From NCBI GenBank assembly GCA_963797335.1, contig CAWCOU010000008.1, positions 310,001 through 374,000 on the forward strand: a stretch of 64,000 nucleotides of DNA, read 5' to 3'. Numbering within the stretch: position 1 is the first letter of the stretch; every line of letters begins with the position of its first letter. Shown piece by piece: positions 45,608 through 53,721 of the stretch. The stretch comes from CAWCOU01 sp963797335 (GTDB lineage: Bacteria > Pseudomonadota > Gammaproteobacteria > JAURND01). Both the position numbers and the translations under genes were made by a program. The notes under the pieces are model-generated. The model ran no database searches and was not told the origin of the DNA. It worked only from the letters and a program-made list of their open reading frames with translations.

Positions 45608-46993
45608 TCATTGATTCCATACTTTTTGCCACGCCTCGAATTCAGATGGCCTGATCTGGTAACGAGCAAAATTTCCTTCATGTAAACTGAGAAGCTCGTC
45701 TTCGACGATTTCCTTAAATTTTTCCTGATTGGCGGCATCTATGTTTTTTTGTGCCCAGATAGTTAAATGAGAAAATGCTTGTTTTCGGGTCATTTGACCA
45801 CACACGATCTGTGCAATGACCTCACGTAAAACTGCACGATAACGAAGCCTGAATGGATCAGGTTCTCCGAGTGATTGCTTGATGGCTGCAAAACGTGCAG
45901 CGGATCGTTCATATGCCCAAATAAACACGTCTTTGAAGAGATCGATTTTGTTTAGCTCATAAATGTCAAGCATGGCATTCGTATAGATTGTCCGCGGAAC
46001 GTCGGCAAATGATAGCGGCACAAGATTAGACTTTATGAAGGGAATATTCGCGGCAAGGCGTGAAACACGCTTGTTTACGCCATCAAATGGTTGTAAATAG
46101 GGTAGCTGTACCATTGCGAAGAAAGCCTGCTCGAATGGGTCTCTGATGGCTGCGGCGGTGGTGAGCAACTGATTAAAATACTCTTCAATATGCTGCAGAA
46201 TTTCGGGCGGATGGTAAACGGATTTTTCAATGCCCACAGGGATGCGGCGAAGCCTACCCGTTGCGGTTGGATCATTTAGCAAATTGTTTGCTAAAAGAGC
46301 GTGAAGGTTGAGGATTGTGTATCGATTGAAGGCGATGTCTTCTGCCGAGCTAACGAGAAACTCGATCGCATCCTTGTGGTTTAGAATCATCTGTGCTTCA
46401 AGATGCCCCTTCCCTTCTGCTTCTTGTCCAAAATCAACAAGACGCTTGGTATCGAGCAACGAATAGGTGTTGCCTTCTAGTCGACTCGAATTCCATGATA
46501 GGTCTATGAGCAGCCGATTCAATAAATGTTTGGCGTGAGCCCCGGCTGGTTGGGCAGTTGCTTCAATAGGAGTGCCGATTTGCCTGAGGTGTGATCGCTC
46601 TTGCTCTGTAAGATACGCGGTAAAATTGGGCCGGTAAGCATTAAGAAAGCCCCAATTATAACCAACAGGCTGACGCTCCATGACAGACCGATTGATATGT
46701 GTTTGGATTTCAATAGAGGTTTTAGAGAGCGGGATGGCAACGGTTTTTTGTTCTTTCAGAGATAAATGACTTATGCGCTCTCCCGAGGGCAGTTGATATC
46801 TAGCCCAACGACCCTCACCCGCTTTGATAACTCGATTGCTGTCGACAAGATATTTGAGACGGTATTGAAGGGTGCGAAGTGGAACCGTAGTTTTCAAGGC
46901 TTCGCTGATTTCCTGTGCGGTCAACGCACCGGAATGAAGCTGGAGAACAGCTTCAATCGCTTTCAAATTTTCTTCCAACGAGGGTCTGGGCAT
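45608..46993 (-). CDS. Fic-domain protein with N-terminal winged helix
   Basis: A 461-residue protein. Residues 1-70 form a winged-helix DNA-binding domain (LTAQEISEALKTTVPLRTLQ). The Fic core follows, with inhibitory motif SSRLEGN and active loop LQPFDGVNKRVSRLAANIP. In classic Fic AMP transferases the loop reads HPFxxGNGR; here Gln replaces the catalytic His and Asn-Lys-Arg replaces Asn-Gly-Arg. A QPFxxVNKRxSRLAAN form is common to one large Fic subfamily, so this is a family trait, and classic adenylylation is doubtful. The gene has a repeat-rich operator just upstream, suggesting autoregulation. Confidence 0.9.
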   Translation of the reverse strand: MPRPSLEENLKAIEAVLQLHSGALTAQEISEALKTTVPLRTLQYRLKYLVDSNRVIKAGEGRWARYQLPSGERISHLSLKEQKTVAIPLSKTSIEIQTHINRSVMERQPVGYNWGFLNAYRPNFTAYLTEQERSHLRQIGTPIEATAQPAGAHAKHLLNRLLIDLSWNSSRLEGNTYSLLDTKRLVDFGQEAEGKGHLEAQMILNHKDAIEFLVSSAEDIAFNRYTILNLHALLANNLLNDPTATGRLRRIPVGIEKSVYHPPEILQHIEEYFNQLLTTAAAIRDPFEQAFFAMVQLPYLQPFDGVNKRVSRLAANIPFIKSNLVPLSFADVPRTIYTNAMLDIYELNKIDLFKDVFIWAYERSAARFAAIKQSLGEPDPFRLRYRAVLREVIAQIVCGQMTRKQAFSHLTIWAQKNIDAANQEKFKEIVEDELLSLHEGNFARYQIRPSEFEAWQKVWNQ

Positions 46994-47007
46994 TAGTTTG
47001 CCTTATG

Positions 47008-47072
47008 TTGCGCATAGACTTCTATGCGCAATTAAACCAGCTCTATGCGCAACAATCAAGTGCTATGCGCAA
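47008..47072 (-). promoter_or_regulatory. operator array of four CTATGCGCAA half-sites
   Basis: The 10-mer CTATGCGCAA occurs at 47022-47031, 47043-47052 and 47063-47072, and inverted as TTGCGCATAG at 47008-47017. The first pair makes a 24-bp palindrome with a 4-nt centre. The forward copies are spaced 21 and 20 bp, about two DNA turns, so bound proteins would line up on one face. The array ends 15 bp before the Fic start codon. The winged-helix domain of the Fic protein is the obvious candidate binder (inference). Confidence 0.72.
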
Positions 47073-47207
47073 CATTTAACCAAGAAACACTAGGGCCATC
47101 CCTGCTTTTAAAAACGTACGGATGGATAGCCCCTAAATTCCTTACTTACGGTAGTGGTGATTTTCGTTATGCATTATCCTCTTCTGGCTACTTAAAGAGG
47201 ATCTTTA

Positions 47208-48071
47208 ATGATGGAATCGTCGAAATTATCTAAAAGACTGTGGATCGTGTTATGGATGGGGGGGCTTCTTTATATTCTCTCTCCCTTATGTGCATTTGCT
47301 TTACCGCCCCTTCAGTTAGCGAACAAATATTACAGCGGTATTCCTATTCGCGACTATTGGGTGAGCGAGAAATTAGACGGTGTGAGAGCTTATTGGGATG
47401 GTCAGGAATTTATTTCTCGGCAAGGTTATCGAATGAATGCACCGGCTTGGTTTACCGCTCACTTTCCTCCCGAAACCTTGGATGGTGAACTGTGGATTGG
47501 GCGCGGGCAGTTTGCTTTGGTTTCCGGTATTGTCCGGCAGCATACTCCCAACCTTGCCTGGCAAAAAGTACGCTATATGGTGTTTGATATGCCTGATATG
47601 CCCGGCACATTTACCCAACGTTTAAACGCGATGAAGAATTTAAGTGCCCGTGTGCATTCGAATTATTTGCAGTGGATTCCACAATTTCAGGTGGCGGATT
47701 CTGAAGAGCTAATGCAATGGTTACATCATACCGTTGAAAATGGCGGCGAAGGTTTGATACTGCATCGTGGCGATTCGTTTTATCGCGCCGAACGCAACGA
47801 TGATTTGCTAAAGTTGAAAACGTATGAAGACGAGGAGGCAACCGTTATTGCTTACGTCCCGGGGCAGGGTAAATACCAGCATCTGCTAGGCGCATTATGG
47901 GTGGAGAATTCGGATAAAATCCGATTTAAAATTGGCGGTGGATTCACGGATGAGCAACGAAAAAACCCACCACCAATCGGTAGCATCATTACCTATCAAT
48001 ACGTTGGCAAAACAAAAAACCATATTCCTCGGTTTGCTCGTTTTTTAAGGATTCGCTCTGACTTGAATTAG
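47208..48071 (+). CDS. exported ATP-dependent DNA ligase (LigE-like)
   Basis: Minimal ATP-dependent DNA ligase of 287 residues. A signal peptide (LWIVLWMGGLLYILSPLCAFA) precedes the nucleotidyltransferase domain with the active-site motif SEKLDGVRAYWDG (KxDGxR), LDGELWIG, VFDMPDM and GGEGLILHRG. The OB domain starts at LKLKTYEDEEATVIAY. This is the periplasmic Lig E type of proteobacteria, proposed to act on extracellular DNA or DNA taken up; the window also holds a pil/com-like operon and LigD. It is divergent from the Fic gene. Confidence 0.92.
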   Translation: MMESSKLSKRLWIVLWMGGLLYILSPLCAFALPPLQLANKYYSGIPIRDYWVSEKLDGVRAYWDGQEFISRQGYRMNAPAWFTAHFPPETLDGELWIGRGQFALVSGIVRQHTPNLAWQKVRYMVFDMPDMPGTFTQRLNAMKNLSARVHSNYLQWIPQFQVADSEELMQWLHHTVENGGEGLILHRGDSFYRAERNDDLLKLKTYEDEEATVIAYVPGQGKYQHLLGALWVENSDKIRFKIGGGFTDEQRKNPPPIGSIITYQYVGKTKNHIPRFARFLRIRSDLN

Positions 48072-48137
48072 CTCATGAGACGAAGCTTTGACGCCATTTA
48101 TGACTCCTTTAACCCCCCCCTGAAGTATAGATATCAA

Positions 48138-48179
48138 GTTATTGTCCAAGGCAGAGCGATTAATGGCTAAATTAAATAC
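48138..48179 (-). pseudogene. fragment of the beta-helix passenger gene
   Basis: This 42-bp stretch matches 43734-43775 inside the inverse autotransporter gene with only three mismatches, all A/G. Read on the minus strand it gives VFNLAINRSALDN, identical to the passenger repeat. It lies between the ligase and the bufC-like gene, with no flanking barrel sequence. It is a remnant of a second adhesin copy or of a recombination event. Confidence 0.7.
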
Positions 48180-48219
48180 GGGGGCAGTGGTACTCAAAAT
48201 AAAGACAGCGGGGCGCGCC

Positions 48220-49002
48220 CTAGGAGGAATTAAAGCTGAAATTGGCTATCCAGCCCTTTCGAACACATTCGGCCAGCTGGTCTGCGATGTTTACTGCCGA
48301 GGGGATTTCTGCAAAACGTTCGCAAAGTTCTTCAACCGGTAATCCTTTCTGAATAGCCGATAATATTAACCATTGATGATCGTTTAATTCGTCCATGCAC
48401 ACCGTATGATGGCGACGGTGAATGATGAGCTGGTTACCACCACTCGCTAAATCAATCTCTTCGTCTGGTGCGTCATTTTCTTGATTCGCTCGCCAGATGC
48501 GTAAAATGGGATATGGTGAGTTCAGTAATGTGCTGTGCGGCGGTAATAAAAAAATAATAGCGCCTTGTTTTTCATCGCTCACTTGCCACAAGGTATTGGC
48601 ATCAAACGGCGCAAAATCACCGCCTTGCGAAGCACGATGCCACGCCCACTCTAATCGCGCCACATCCGCCAAATAAGTCAATTCGGCTGCTGGCGGGAAA
48701 TCTCGAATAAACGTCGATAAGGTTTCACCATAGCAATCGATATCCGGTGAGTTAGACGGTGTTTGCTGTTGGTATTGATGCACCATGGCTGCAAAAAAAT
48801 CTTCTCCGACGATTTTTTTACAGACCGGATAAGTCATTATTAATGCTTGCAATAAGCCACTTTGCATACTATGACGATAAATGGCCAATCGCTGCGTAGC
48901 GGTTAACGGTTGTTTTTCTTTCAAGTAACTCGGTGCGTTAGCATTACCCTCATTCGCATTCAGCGCTGCTGCAATTTCTTGTTGTAATTGATATAAATTC
49001 AT
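48220..49002 (-). CDS. bufC: DUF2063 (BufC-like) partner protein
   Basis: A 260-residue protein with the N-terminal DUF2063 domain: LYQLQQEIAAALNAN, LAIYRHSMQSGLLQALIMTYPVC and FFAAMVHQYQQQTPSNSPDI are the family hallmarks. In bufferin systems this protein partners the MNIO enzyme BufB and binds the precursor peptide. The ATG at 49002 overlaps the bufB stop (ATGA), so translation is coupled. It is the last gene of bufA-bufB-bufC; no DoxX-like bufD follows. Confidence 0.9.
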   Translation of the reverse strand: MNLYQLQQEIAAALNANEGNANAPSYLKEKQPLTATQRLAIYRHSMQSGLLQALIMTYPVCKKIVGEDFFAAMVHQYQQQTPSNSPDIDCYGETLSTFIRDFPPAAELTYLADVARLEWAWHRASQGGDFAPFDANTLWQVSDEKQGAIIFLLPPHSTLLNSPYPILRIWRANQENDAPDEEIDLASGGNQLIIHRRHHTVCMDELNDHQWLILSAIQKGLPVEELCERFAEIPSAVNIADQLAECVRKGWIANFSFNSS

Positions 49003-49862
49003 GATGATTTTACATAATAGGTTTCTGCTTGCCGGGCAACTGCCCATAATTCCGAAAATTCGGGGATGTCATTATCCCATTCAATGGCGACCGGAATAGG
49101 GCCCAGCCGCTGCAATACTTCTTGATATAAATTCCAAACCGGTGCAGCGACGGCACTGTCATGGCTGTCTAATAAATGCGTGTTACAATCACGATATCCC
49201 GATAAATGCAGTTGTTTGATTCGCGAACCATCCAGGTGTTTTAAATAATCATGCGGCTCAAACTGATGGTTGATGGCATTGACATAAAGATTATTGATGT
49301 CCAAAAGAATAAAACAATCGGCTCGATGTGCCACCGCCTGCAAAAATTCCCATTCCGGCATCACGGAATGGGCAAACGTCAGGTAGCTAGACACGTTTTC
49401 AATCAACAATTGTCGGCCGAAGTAATCTTGCACTTGGCGGATACGCGCAGCCACATGCTCCACCGCTTCTTCCGTATACGGCAATGGTAACAACTCATGA
49501 AAATACTGGCCGTGCCAAGAAGACCAACTGAGATGATCTGAAATATAAACGGGCTGAAATCGTGTCAACAAGGTGTGGAGTTGGTGCAGGTAATCCCGGT
49601 TAATGGGATCGGTAGAACCTATAGAAAGGCTGACGCCGTGCATGGTGATAGGATAGTGTGCACAGATCTGGGCGAGGTAGTGAGTCGATAAGCCACCTTT
49701 ATCCAAATAGTTTTCCGTCAATACCTCAAACCAGGGAACGGAGGGCAGCTCTGTCAAAATGGTGTGATAATGACAGGCTCGCAGACCTAAACCTACGCCT
49801 TCGATGACTTGGCATTGTTTAGCTTTCATCGCCGCAACTGGCGATTCCTCCGTTCCTTGCAT
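48999..49862 (-). CDS. bufB: MNIO-family enzyme (DUF692, BufB-like)
   Basis: Multinuclear iron-dependent oxidase of 287 residues in the TIM-barrel DUF692 family. Metal-ligand segments: TMHGVSLSIG, YISDHLSWSS, LLIENVSSYL, ILLDINNLYVNA, KQLHLSGY and VAIEWDNDIP. In the bufferin pathway BufB converts Cys residues of the precursor to thiooxazole-type groups that bind copper. It lies 5 bp downstream of the precursor gene bufA. The first 15 residues may be extra; the Met at residue 12 is an alternative start. Confidence 0.92.
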   Translation of the reverse strand: MQGTEESPVAAMKAKQCQVIEGVGLGLRACHYHTILTELPSVPWFEVLTENYLDKGGLSTHYLAQICAHYPITMHGVSLSIGSTDPINRDYLHQLHTLLTRFQPVYISDHLSWSSWHGQYFHELLPLPYTEEAVEHVAARIRQVQDYFGRQLLIENVSSYLTFAHSVMPEWEFLQAVAHRADCFILLDINNLYVNAINHQFEPHDYLKHLDGSRIKQLHLSGYRDCNTHLLDSHDSAVAAPVWNLYQEVLQRLGPIPVAIEWDNDIPEFSELWAVARQAETYYVKSS

Positions 49863-49867
49863 AAAGG

Positions 49868-50146
49868 TTACGAGGAAGATTTTGCGGTATTATCTTCTAC
49901 GACTTTGCCACCGACAATTTTGTTGCAAGTTCCTTTGGGTACAAATATCCAACTATCGGGACTGTTATTCTGCTTGTCTTGACCAGAACAAGCATTGTTG
50001 CCTGAGGCGCAATCATTTTTACCGGCCTTGACGATACCTGCGCATTTTTCCATATCGGGTTTATCCGCAGCCTGGGCTTGCAGCCCGACGCCAGCACATA
50101 CGACAGCAGCAATTGTCGCACTCACGAGTATCTTATTAACTTTCAT
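49868..50146 (-). CDS. bufA1: bufferin precursor peptide (DUF2282)
   Basis: A 92-residue precursor with a clear signal peptide (KILVSATIAAVVCAGVGLQAQA). The mature part has four Cys in EKCAGIVKAGKNDCASGNNAC and KGTCNK, the DUF2282 pattern. These Cys are modified by BufB in known bufferins, giving an exported copper-binding RiPP that protects against copper. AAGGAGC lies 6 nt before the ATG. The copper link is family knowledge; no copper regulator is seen nearby. Confidence 0.92.
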   Translation of the reverse strand: MKVNKILVSATIAAVVCAGVGLQAQAADKPDMEKCAGIVKAGKNDCASGNNACSGQDKQNNSPDSWIFVPKGTCNKIVGGKVVEDNTAKSSS

Positions 50147-50248
50147 CCTTTGCTCCTTTGATTGAGATTGAGGGTAAACCTATCCATAAAAGACGCTTCG
50201 CAGTATAATCGAAAAATCACAACAAACGAAGTTCTTGAGACGATACGA

Positions 50249-50974
50249 ATGAATAAAAAAATAGCCTCCCTTTGGATCTTGTTGAAGTCCTTTTATTTAA
50301 CGGCAAAATATTCCGTGATCTGCTGGCATCGAAGTTATTCTGGCACCCGTACTGAGATCGACGAGCTACTGCGACGATGGTCGGCATCGCTTCTGAAAGC
50401 GGCTGGGGTGTCGTATCAAATAGTGAACCCCCATCATGTGGTGCCTTTGCCGGGGCATTCTTATATCATAATGAGTAATCACGCTAGTCTTTACGATATT
50501 CCGTTGATCTTTATGTCCTTACACGGCAGCATTCGCATGATTGGCAAAAAAGAATTATTTCGCGTGCCGGTCTGGGGTCATGCGATGAAGGCGTGTGAAA
50601 TTTTAGCGATCGATAGAAAAAACTCCATACAAGCCATGCATGATCTGGAAATAGTGAAAGAAAAAATGCTCAGCGGCGTCATTCCCTGGATTGCACCCGA
50701 AGGCACTCGGTCTCGACATGGCAAATTGAATATCTTTAAAAAAGGCGGATTCATGTTAGCTCTACAGACCGGGGCCACCATTATCCCCATCGGTATTCGC
50801 GGTTCCGGGCAGATTTTACCACCCGATACCTGGCAGTTTAATCCCGGGCAAACGGTGGAAATTCATATCGGCCAACCCGTCGCTGCCACCGATTACACGG
50901 TAACGACCCGCAATGATTTTATTAAAGAAGTGCGCAATCGCATCGCTGCAGCATCGGCAACAACCGAGGCTTAA
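50249..50974 (+). CDS. plsC: 1-acylglycerol-3-phosphate acyltransferase
   Basis: Phospholipid-synthesis acyltransferase of 241 residues from ATG 50249; a longer ORF upstream is unlikely to be translated. The catalytic motif is MSNHASLYDIPLIF (NHx4D), followed by MIGKKELFRVPVWG and the glycerol-phosphate motif APEGTRSRHGKLNIFKKGGF. An N-terminal hydrophobic stretch may anchor it to the inner membrane. It is divergent from the bufferin operon. Confidence 0.92.
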   Translation: MNKKIASLWILLKSFYLTAKYSVICWHRSYSGTRTEIDELLRRWSASLLKAAGVSYQIVNPHHVVPLPGHSYIIMSNHASLYDIPLIFMSLHGSIRMIGKKELFRVPVWGHAMKACEILAIDRKNSIQAMHDLEIVKEKMLSGVIPWIAPEGTRSRHGKLNIFKKGGFMLALQTGATIIPIGIRGSGQILPPDTWQFNPGQTVEIHIGQPVAATDYTVTTRNDFIKEVRNRIAAASATTEA

Positions 50975-50995
50975 TCAGCGAGAAATTACGCAGCA

Positions 50996-51074
50996 TCCCC
51001 TGGGATGCGCGGCCAAGCTTGCCTGCCGTTTTAGCCATTGGCACGCGGACGAGCCACATGCGGTCCCAGGGGGA
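50996..51074. repeat. palindromic repeat element between plsC and pnp
   Basis: A left end TCCCCTGGGATGCGCGG and right end CATGCGGTCCCAGGGGGA form an imperfect inverted repeat of about 79 bp. The left arm itself contains the small palindrome GCATCCCCTGGGATGC. It shares CCCAGGGG with the 20083 element and may belong to the same superfamily. It could act as a terminator for plsC. Confidence 0.6.
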
Positions 51075-51122
51075 TTTCGCACCAGCGACTAACTTAGGCT
51101 ATTTTTTCATACTAGTGATACT

Positions 51123-51950
51123 ATGACCGACACCACAATCACAGATACGCTTGCTATCATTCGACAACGGGCGCCCAATTTTAAAGCCGACATCGGCATC
51201 ATCTTAGGTTCCGGTGCGGGAAAATTTTCTCAAACCATCGTAAATCCCATCACCATTCCTTACACTGAACTCCCCAGCATGCGCAAAAGCGGGGTGGAAG
51301 GTCATGCCGGTGTTTTACAGTTAGGCTGTTTACAGAATCATCACGTGGCTTGCTTTAATGGTCGCAATCATTTGTACGAAGGCCACCCAGCTGCGGTGGT
51401 CACCGCACCCATCCGTATTCTGAAACAGTTAGGCGCCAAGACAGTTATTTTAGGCGCCGCTGTTGGCTCGTTAAATCCCCACACGCCACCGGGCAGCCTG
51501 GTCATGATTAATGACCACATTAATTTTCAATTTAGCAATCCCTTAGTCGGGCCCAACGACGATACCTTGGGCGTGCGCTTCCCCTCACTCGAACATGCGT
51601 ATGACCTAACTCTGCGCCAACAACTGGCAGAGTCCGCTCGTGAACTTGCGCTGCCACTTACAGAAGGCGTTTATATTGCCTGCTTAGGACCAAGCTTTGA
51701 AACGCCAGCGGAAATTCGCGCTTTCAAATATCTAGGCGCCGACGTCGTCGGCATGTCATTAGTACCGGAAGTCATCGCTGCCCGTCATTGTGGCTTGAAT
51801 GTATTAGCCATCGCCATGGTCACCAATCTAGCCGTGGGATTATCTTCCGAAATCGTCGACCACCAAATGACGCTAACCACCGCAGCACAAACCGTAGCTG
51901 ATTTAACTAAACTGCTATTGCATTTTTTAGAAAGGAATCCTCATGACTGA
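51123..51950 (+). CDS. purine nucleoside phosphorylase (PNP type I)
   Basis: Trimeric-type purine nucleoside phosphorylase, 275 residues. Motifs: IGIILGSGAGKFSQ (phosphate loop), SGVEGHAGVLQLG, FNGRNHLYEGHPAAVV (with the phosphate-binding His), ILGAAVGSLNP, YIACLGPSFETPAEIRAFK (base-binding Glu) and DVVGMSLVPEV. It is salvage: cleaves inosine/guanosine with phosphate. deoC overlaps its last 8 bp, so the two form a nucleoside-catabolic unit. Confidence 0.93.
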   Translation: MTDTTITDTLAIIRQRAPNFKADIGIILGSGAGKFSQTIVNPITIPYTELPSMRKSGVEGHAGVLQLGCLQNHHVACFNGRNHLYEGHPAAVVTAPIRILKQLGAKTVILGAAVGSLNPHTPPGSLVMINDHINFQFSNPLVGPNDDTLGVRFPSLEHAYDLTLRQQLAESARELALPLTEGVYIACLGPSFETPAEIRAFKYLGADVVGMSLVPEVIAARHCGLNVLAIAMVTNLAVGLSSEIVDHQMTLTTAAQTVADLTKLLLHFLERNPHD

Positions 51951-52689
51951 GCGTAAACTGGATATCTCTTTATTAAAAAAAATAATTTCCGTCATTGACC
52001 TAACATCATTAAACGACAGCGATGATGACAAGACCATCATTCAACTCTGCCAATTAGCCACCACACCACTCGGCCCCGTCGCAGCCGTTTGCATATACCC
52101 CCGCTTCGTGCCATTAGCAGTTAAACAATTACAAGACACCCCCATCCCCGTAGCCACCGTCAGTAATTTTCCCAACGGGGACCAACCATTAGAACAAGTC
52201 TTAACGGAAATAAAAGCAAGCCTAAATAATGGCGCTGCCGAAATTGACGTAGTCATGCCGTATCACGCTTACTTACGTGGAGATCGAGAAGGCGTACGAC
52301 ACTTCCTCGCCGCCTGTAAATCCACTTGCGATCAAAAAATTTTAAAAGTTATTCTGGAAACAGGCGCCTTAGACCAACCCGAAATCATCGCCAACGCCAC
52401 CCACGACGCCATCACCGCCGGCGCCGATTTTATCAAAACCTCCACCGGCAAACACCCCATCGGCGCCACTTTAGCCGCCGCTGAAATTATATTAAAAACC
52501 ATCCTAGCCAGCGAATACGAAGTCGGCCTCAAAGTCTCCGGCGGCATACGCACCATCGCCCAAGCCTGCAGCTACATCGAATTATCAGAAAACATTTTAG
52601 GAGAAGAATGGCTTGCAGCAGGAAACTTTCGCATAGGCGCAAGCCATTTATTACACGAAGTAACGCATAACTTAACCAATAACAATTAA
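51943..52689 (+). CDS. deoC: deoxyribose-phosphate aldolase
   Basis: Class I aldolase that splits 2-deoxyribose 5-phosphate into acetaldehyde and glyceraldehyde 3-phosphate; 248 residues. The Schiff-base Lys is in GADFIKTSTGK, a second active-site Lys in LKVSGGIRT, and the Asp in AEIDVVMPY. The ATG overlaps the upstream gene's stop. Third codon positions are overwhelmingly A or C here, in contrast to the upstream phosphorylase gene (see findings). Confidence 0.95.
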   Translation: MTERKLDISLLKKIISVIDLTSLNDSDDDKTIIQLCQLATTPLGPVAAVCIYPRFVPLAVKQLQDTPIPVATVSNFPNGDQPLEQVLTEIKASLNNGAAEIDVVMPYHAYLRGDREGVRHFLAACKSTCDQKILKVILETGALDQPEIIANATHDAITAGADFIKTSTGKHPIGATLAAAEIILKTILASEYEVGLKVSGGIRTIAQACSYIELSENILGEEWLAAGNFRIGASHLLHEVTHNLTNNN

Positions 52690-52702
52690 AAAAGGTGAAA
52701 AA

Positions 52703-53362
52703 ATGTCGTCAGCTCTAACAGAAGCATTGCTCCCAAAATCCACAACCGCTTTAGAAACAAAAGAAAAACCACCAACCAAAACACCGGAAGAGGAATATTT
52801 CTTTGATAACGACATCCCCATCGATACGAGCGACATTCCAACAACACCGCCCCCCGCCAAAGAATCAGAAGAGGATCAACCCTATACACCCGATGGCATA
52901 CCTAATTGGAAACAAATGACCGTATTTATGTTACTCACCGCCGCAGGAACCTACGGAACCCAATTAATCTCCCCAGAATTCACCCCAGATGAATCCAGGC
53001 AAGGGGCGTATAATATGGCCGGGTTTATCCTAAGCGCCCTTGTTTCAGCAGTAGTGGCCAAAAAAGTTGTGCCCCCCATAGATATAGGCATTCAACGGCT
53101 GGGAGCTATTTATGACAAAGCGATGAGTTTTTGCGCGAGCTCAAAATTAACGACAAACTCTACTCAGGGCTCGTTGGAAGATAAACCACCCCCTCAGTCC
53201 TTCATGAAGTCCTTTTCCCAACACTTTAACAAATCTAGCAACATCACTTCTCCGTCATTTCAAATGGGAGCAATGCGTAAATCATTGGTACCTCCCGAAG
53301 ATGTCGATGAAATACTTGTTGATGAAGATTTTGCGGCTTCCAACTCTAACACCACCCTTTAA
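52703..53362 (+). CDS. orphan membrane protein with disordered N-terminus
   Basis: A 219-residue protein, not recognised; AAAGGTGA precedes the ATG, 13 bp after deoC. Residues 1-75 are Pro/Glu/Asp-rich (KPPTKTPEEEYFFDNDIP; TTPPPAKESEEDQPYTPDG) and probably disordered. Two hydrophobic stretches follow at about 80-95 (MTVFMLLTAAGTYGTQLI) and 110-130 (AGFILSALVSAVVAKKVV). The C-terminal 85 residues are polar. Its proximity to deoC seems accidental; the layout fits an inner-membrane or secreted effector-like protein. Confidence 0.72.
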   Translation: MSSALTEALLPKSTTALETKEKPPTKTPEEEYFFDNDIPIDTSDIPTTPPPAKESEEDQPYTPDGIPNWKQMTVFMLLTAAGTYGTQLISPEFTPDESRQGAYNMAGFILSALVSAVVAKKVVPPIDIGIQRLGAIYDKAMSFCASSKLTTNSTQGSLEDKPPPQSFMKSFSQHFNKSSNITSPSFQMGAMRKSLVPPEDVDEILVDEDFAASNSNTTL

Positions 53363-53430
53363 TGTGTCGATGTCTTTTGAGGATGGATTCGCGCATACGC
53401 GTCAACTTAAGGAAAAATCTTAATAAATAT

Positions 53431-53453
53431 CCTTCTCCCCTTGTGGGAGAAGG
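53431..53453. repeat. short hairpin repeat, copy 2
   Basis: Identical to 2753-2775 over all 23 bases: CCTTCTCCC, CTTGT loop, GGGAGAAGG. It lies 68 bp downstream of the orphan membrane protein, in the convergent gap with mlaA. Confidence 0.78.
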
Positions 53454-53534
53454 AGTTATTTTCTAGGCGCCTTCGTGGAGATAACATCTATTTTTAATAC
53501 TGGAGTAATGATAGGCTGATGGCGTGACTACAAA

Positions 53535-53720
53535 ACTCCCAGGAGGGGTGGCGCGGAGGGGGAGCCCTGATTTTTTGCGTAGCAAAAAATGAGGTACCGC
53601 AGCGACGGACCCCGTATCTGCCCAAGCTTAAACCCAAGTCTAAGCCCACTCAAAAGCCAAGGCTCAAATCCAAACCAAAGTCAAAGCACACAAGACCCAA
53701 GTGCCAACACCGAAGCATCA
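53535..53720. other. structured, low-complexity intergenic segment downstream of mlaA
   Basis: Within the 359-bp gap 53363-53721. It holds a 9-bp perfect hairpin ATTTTTTGC / GCAAAAAAT around GTA (53572-53592), flanked by GGGGAGCCCTG and CGGACCCCG that could pair. It is followed by about 70 bp of a degenerate repeat based on CCCAAG/AAACC units (53630-53700). The + strand can be read as Pro-Lys repeats, but there is no start. It could be a repeat element, a structured 3' UTR of mlaA, or a decayed gene. Confidence 0.4.
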
Positions 53721-53721
53721 A

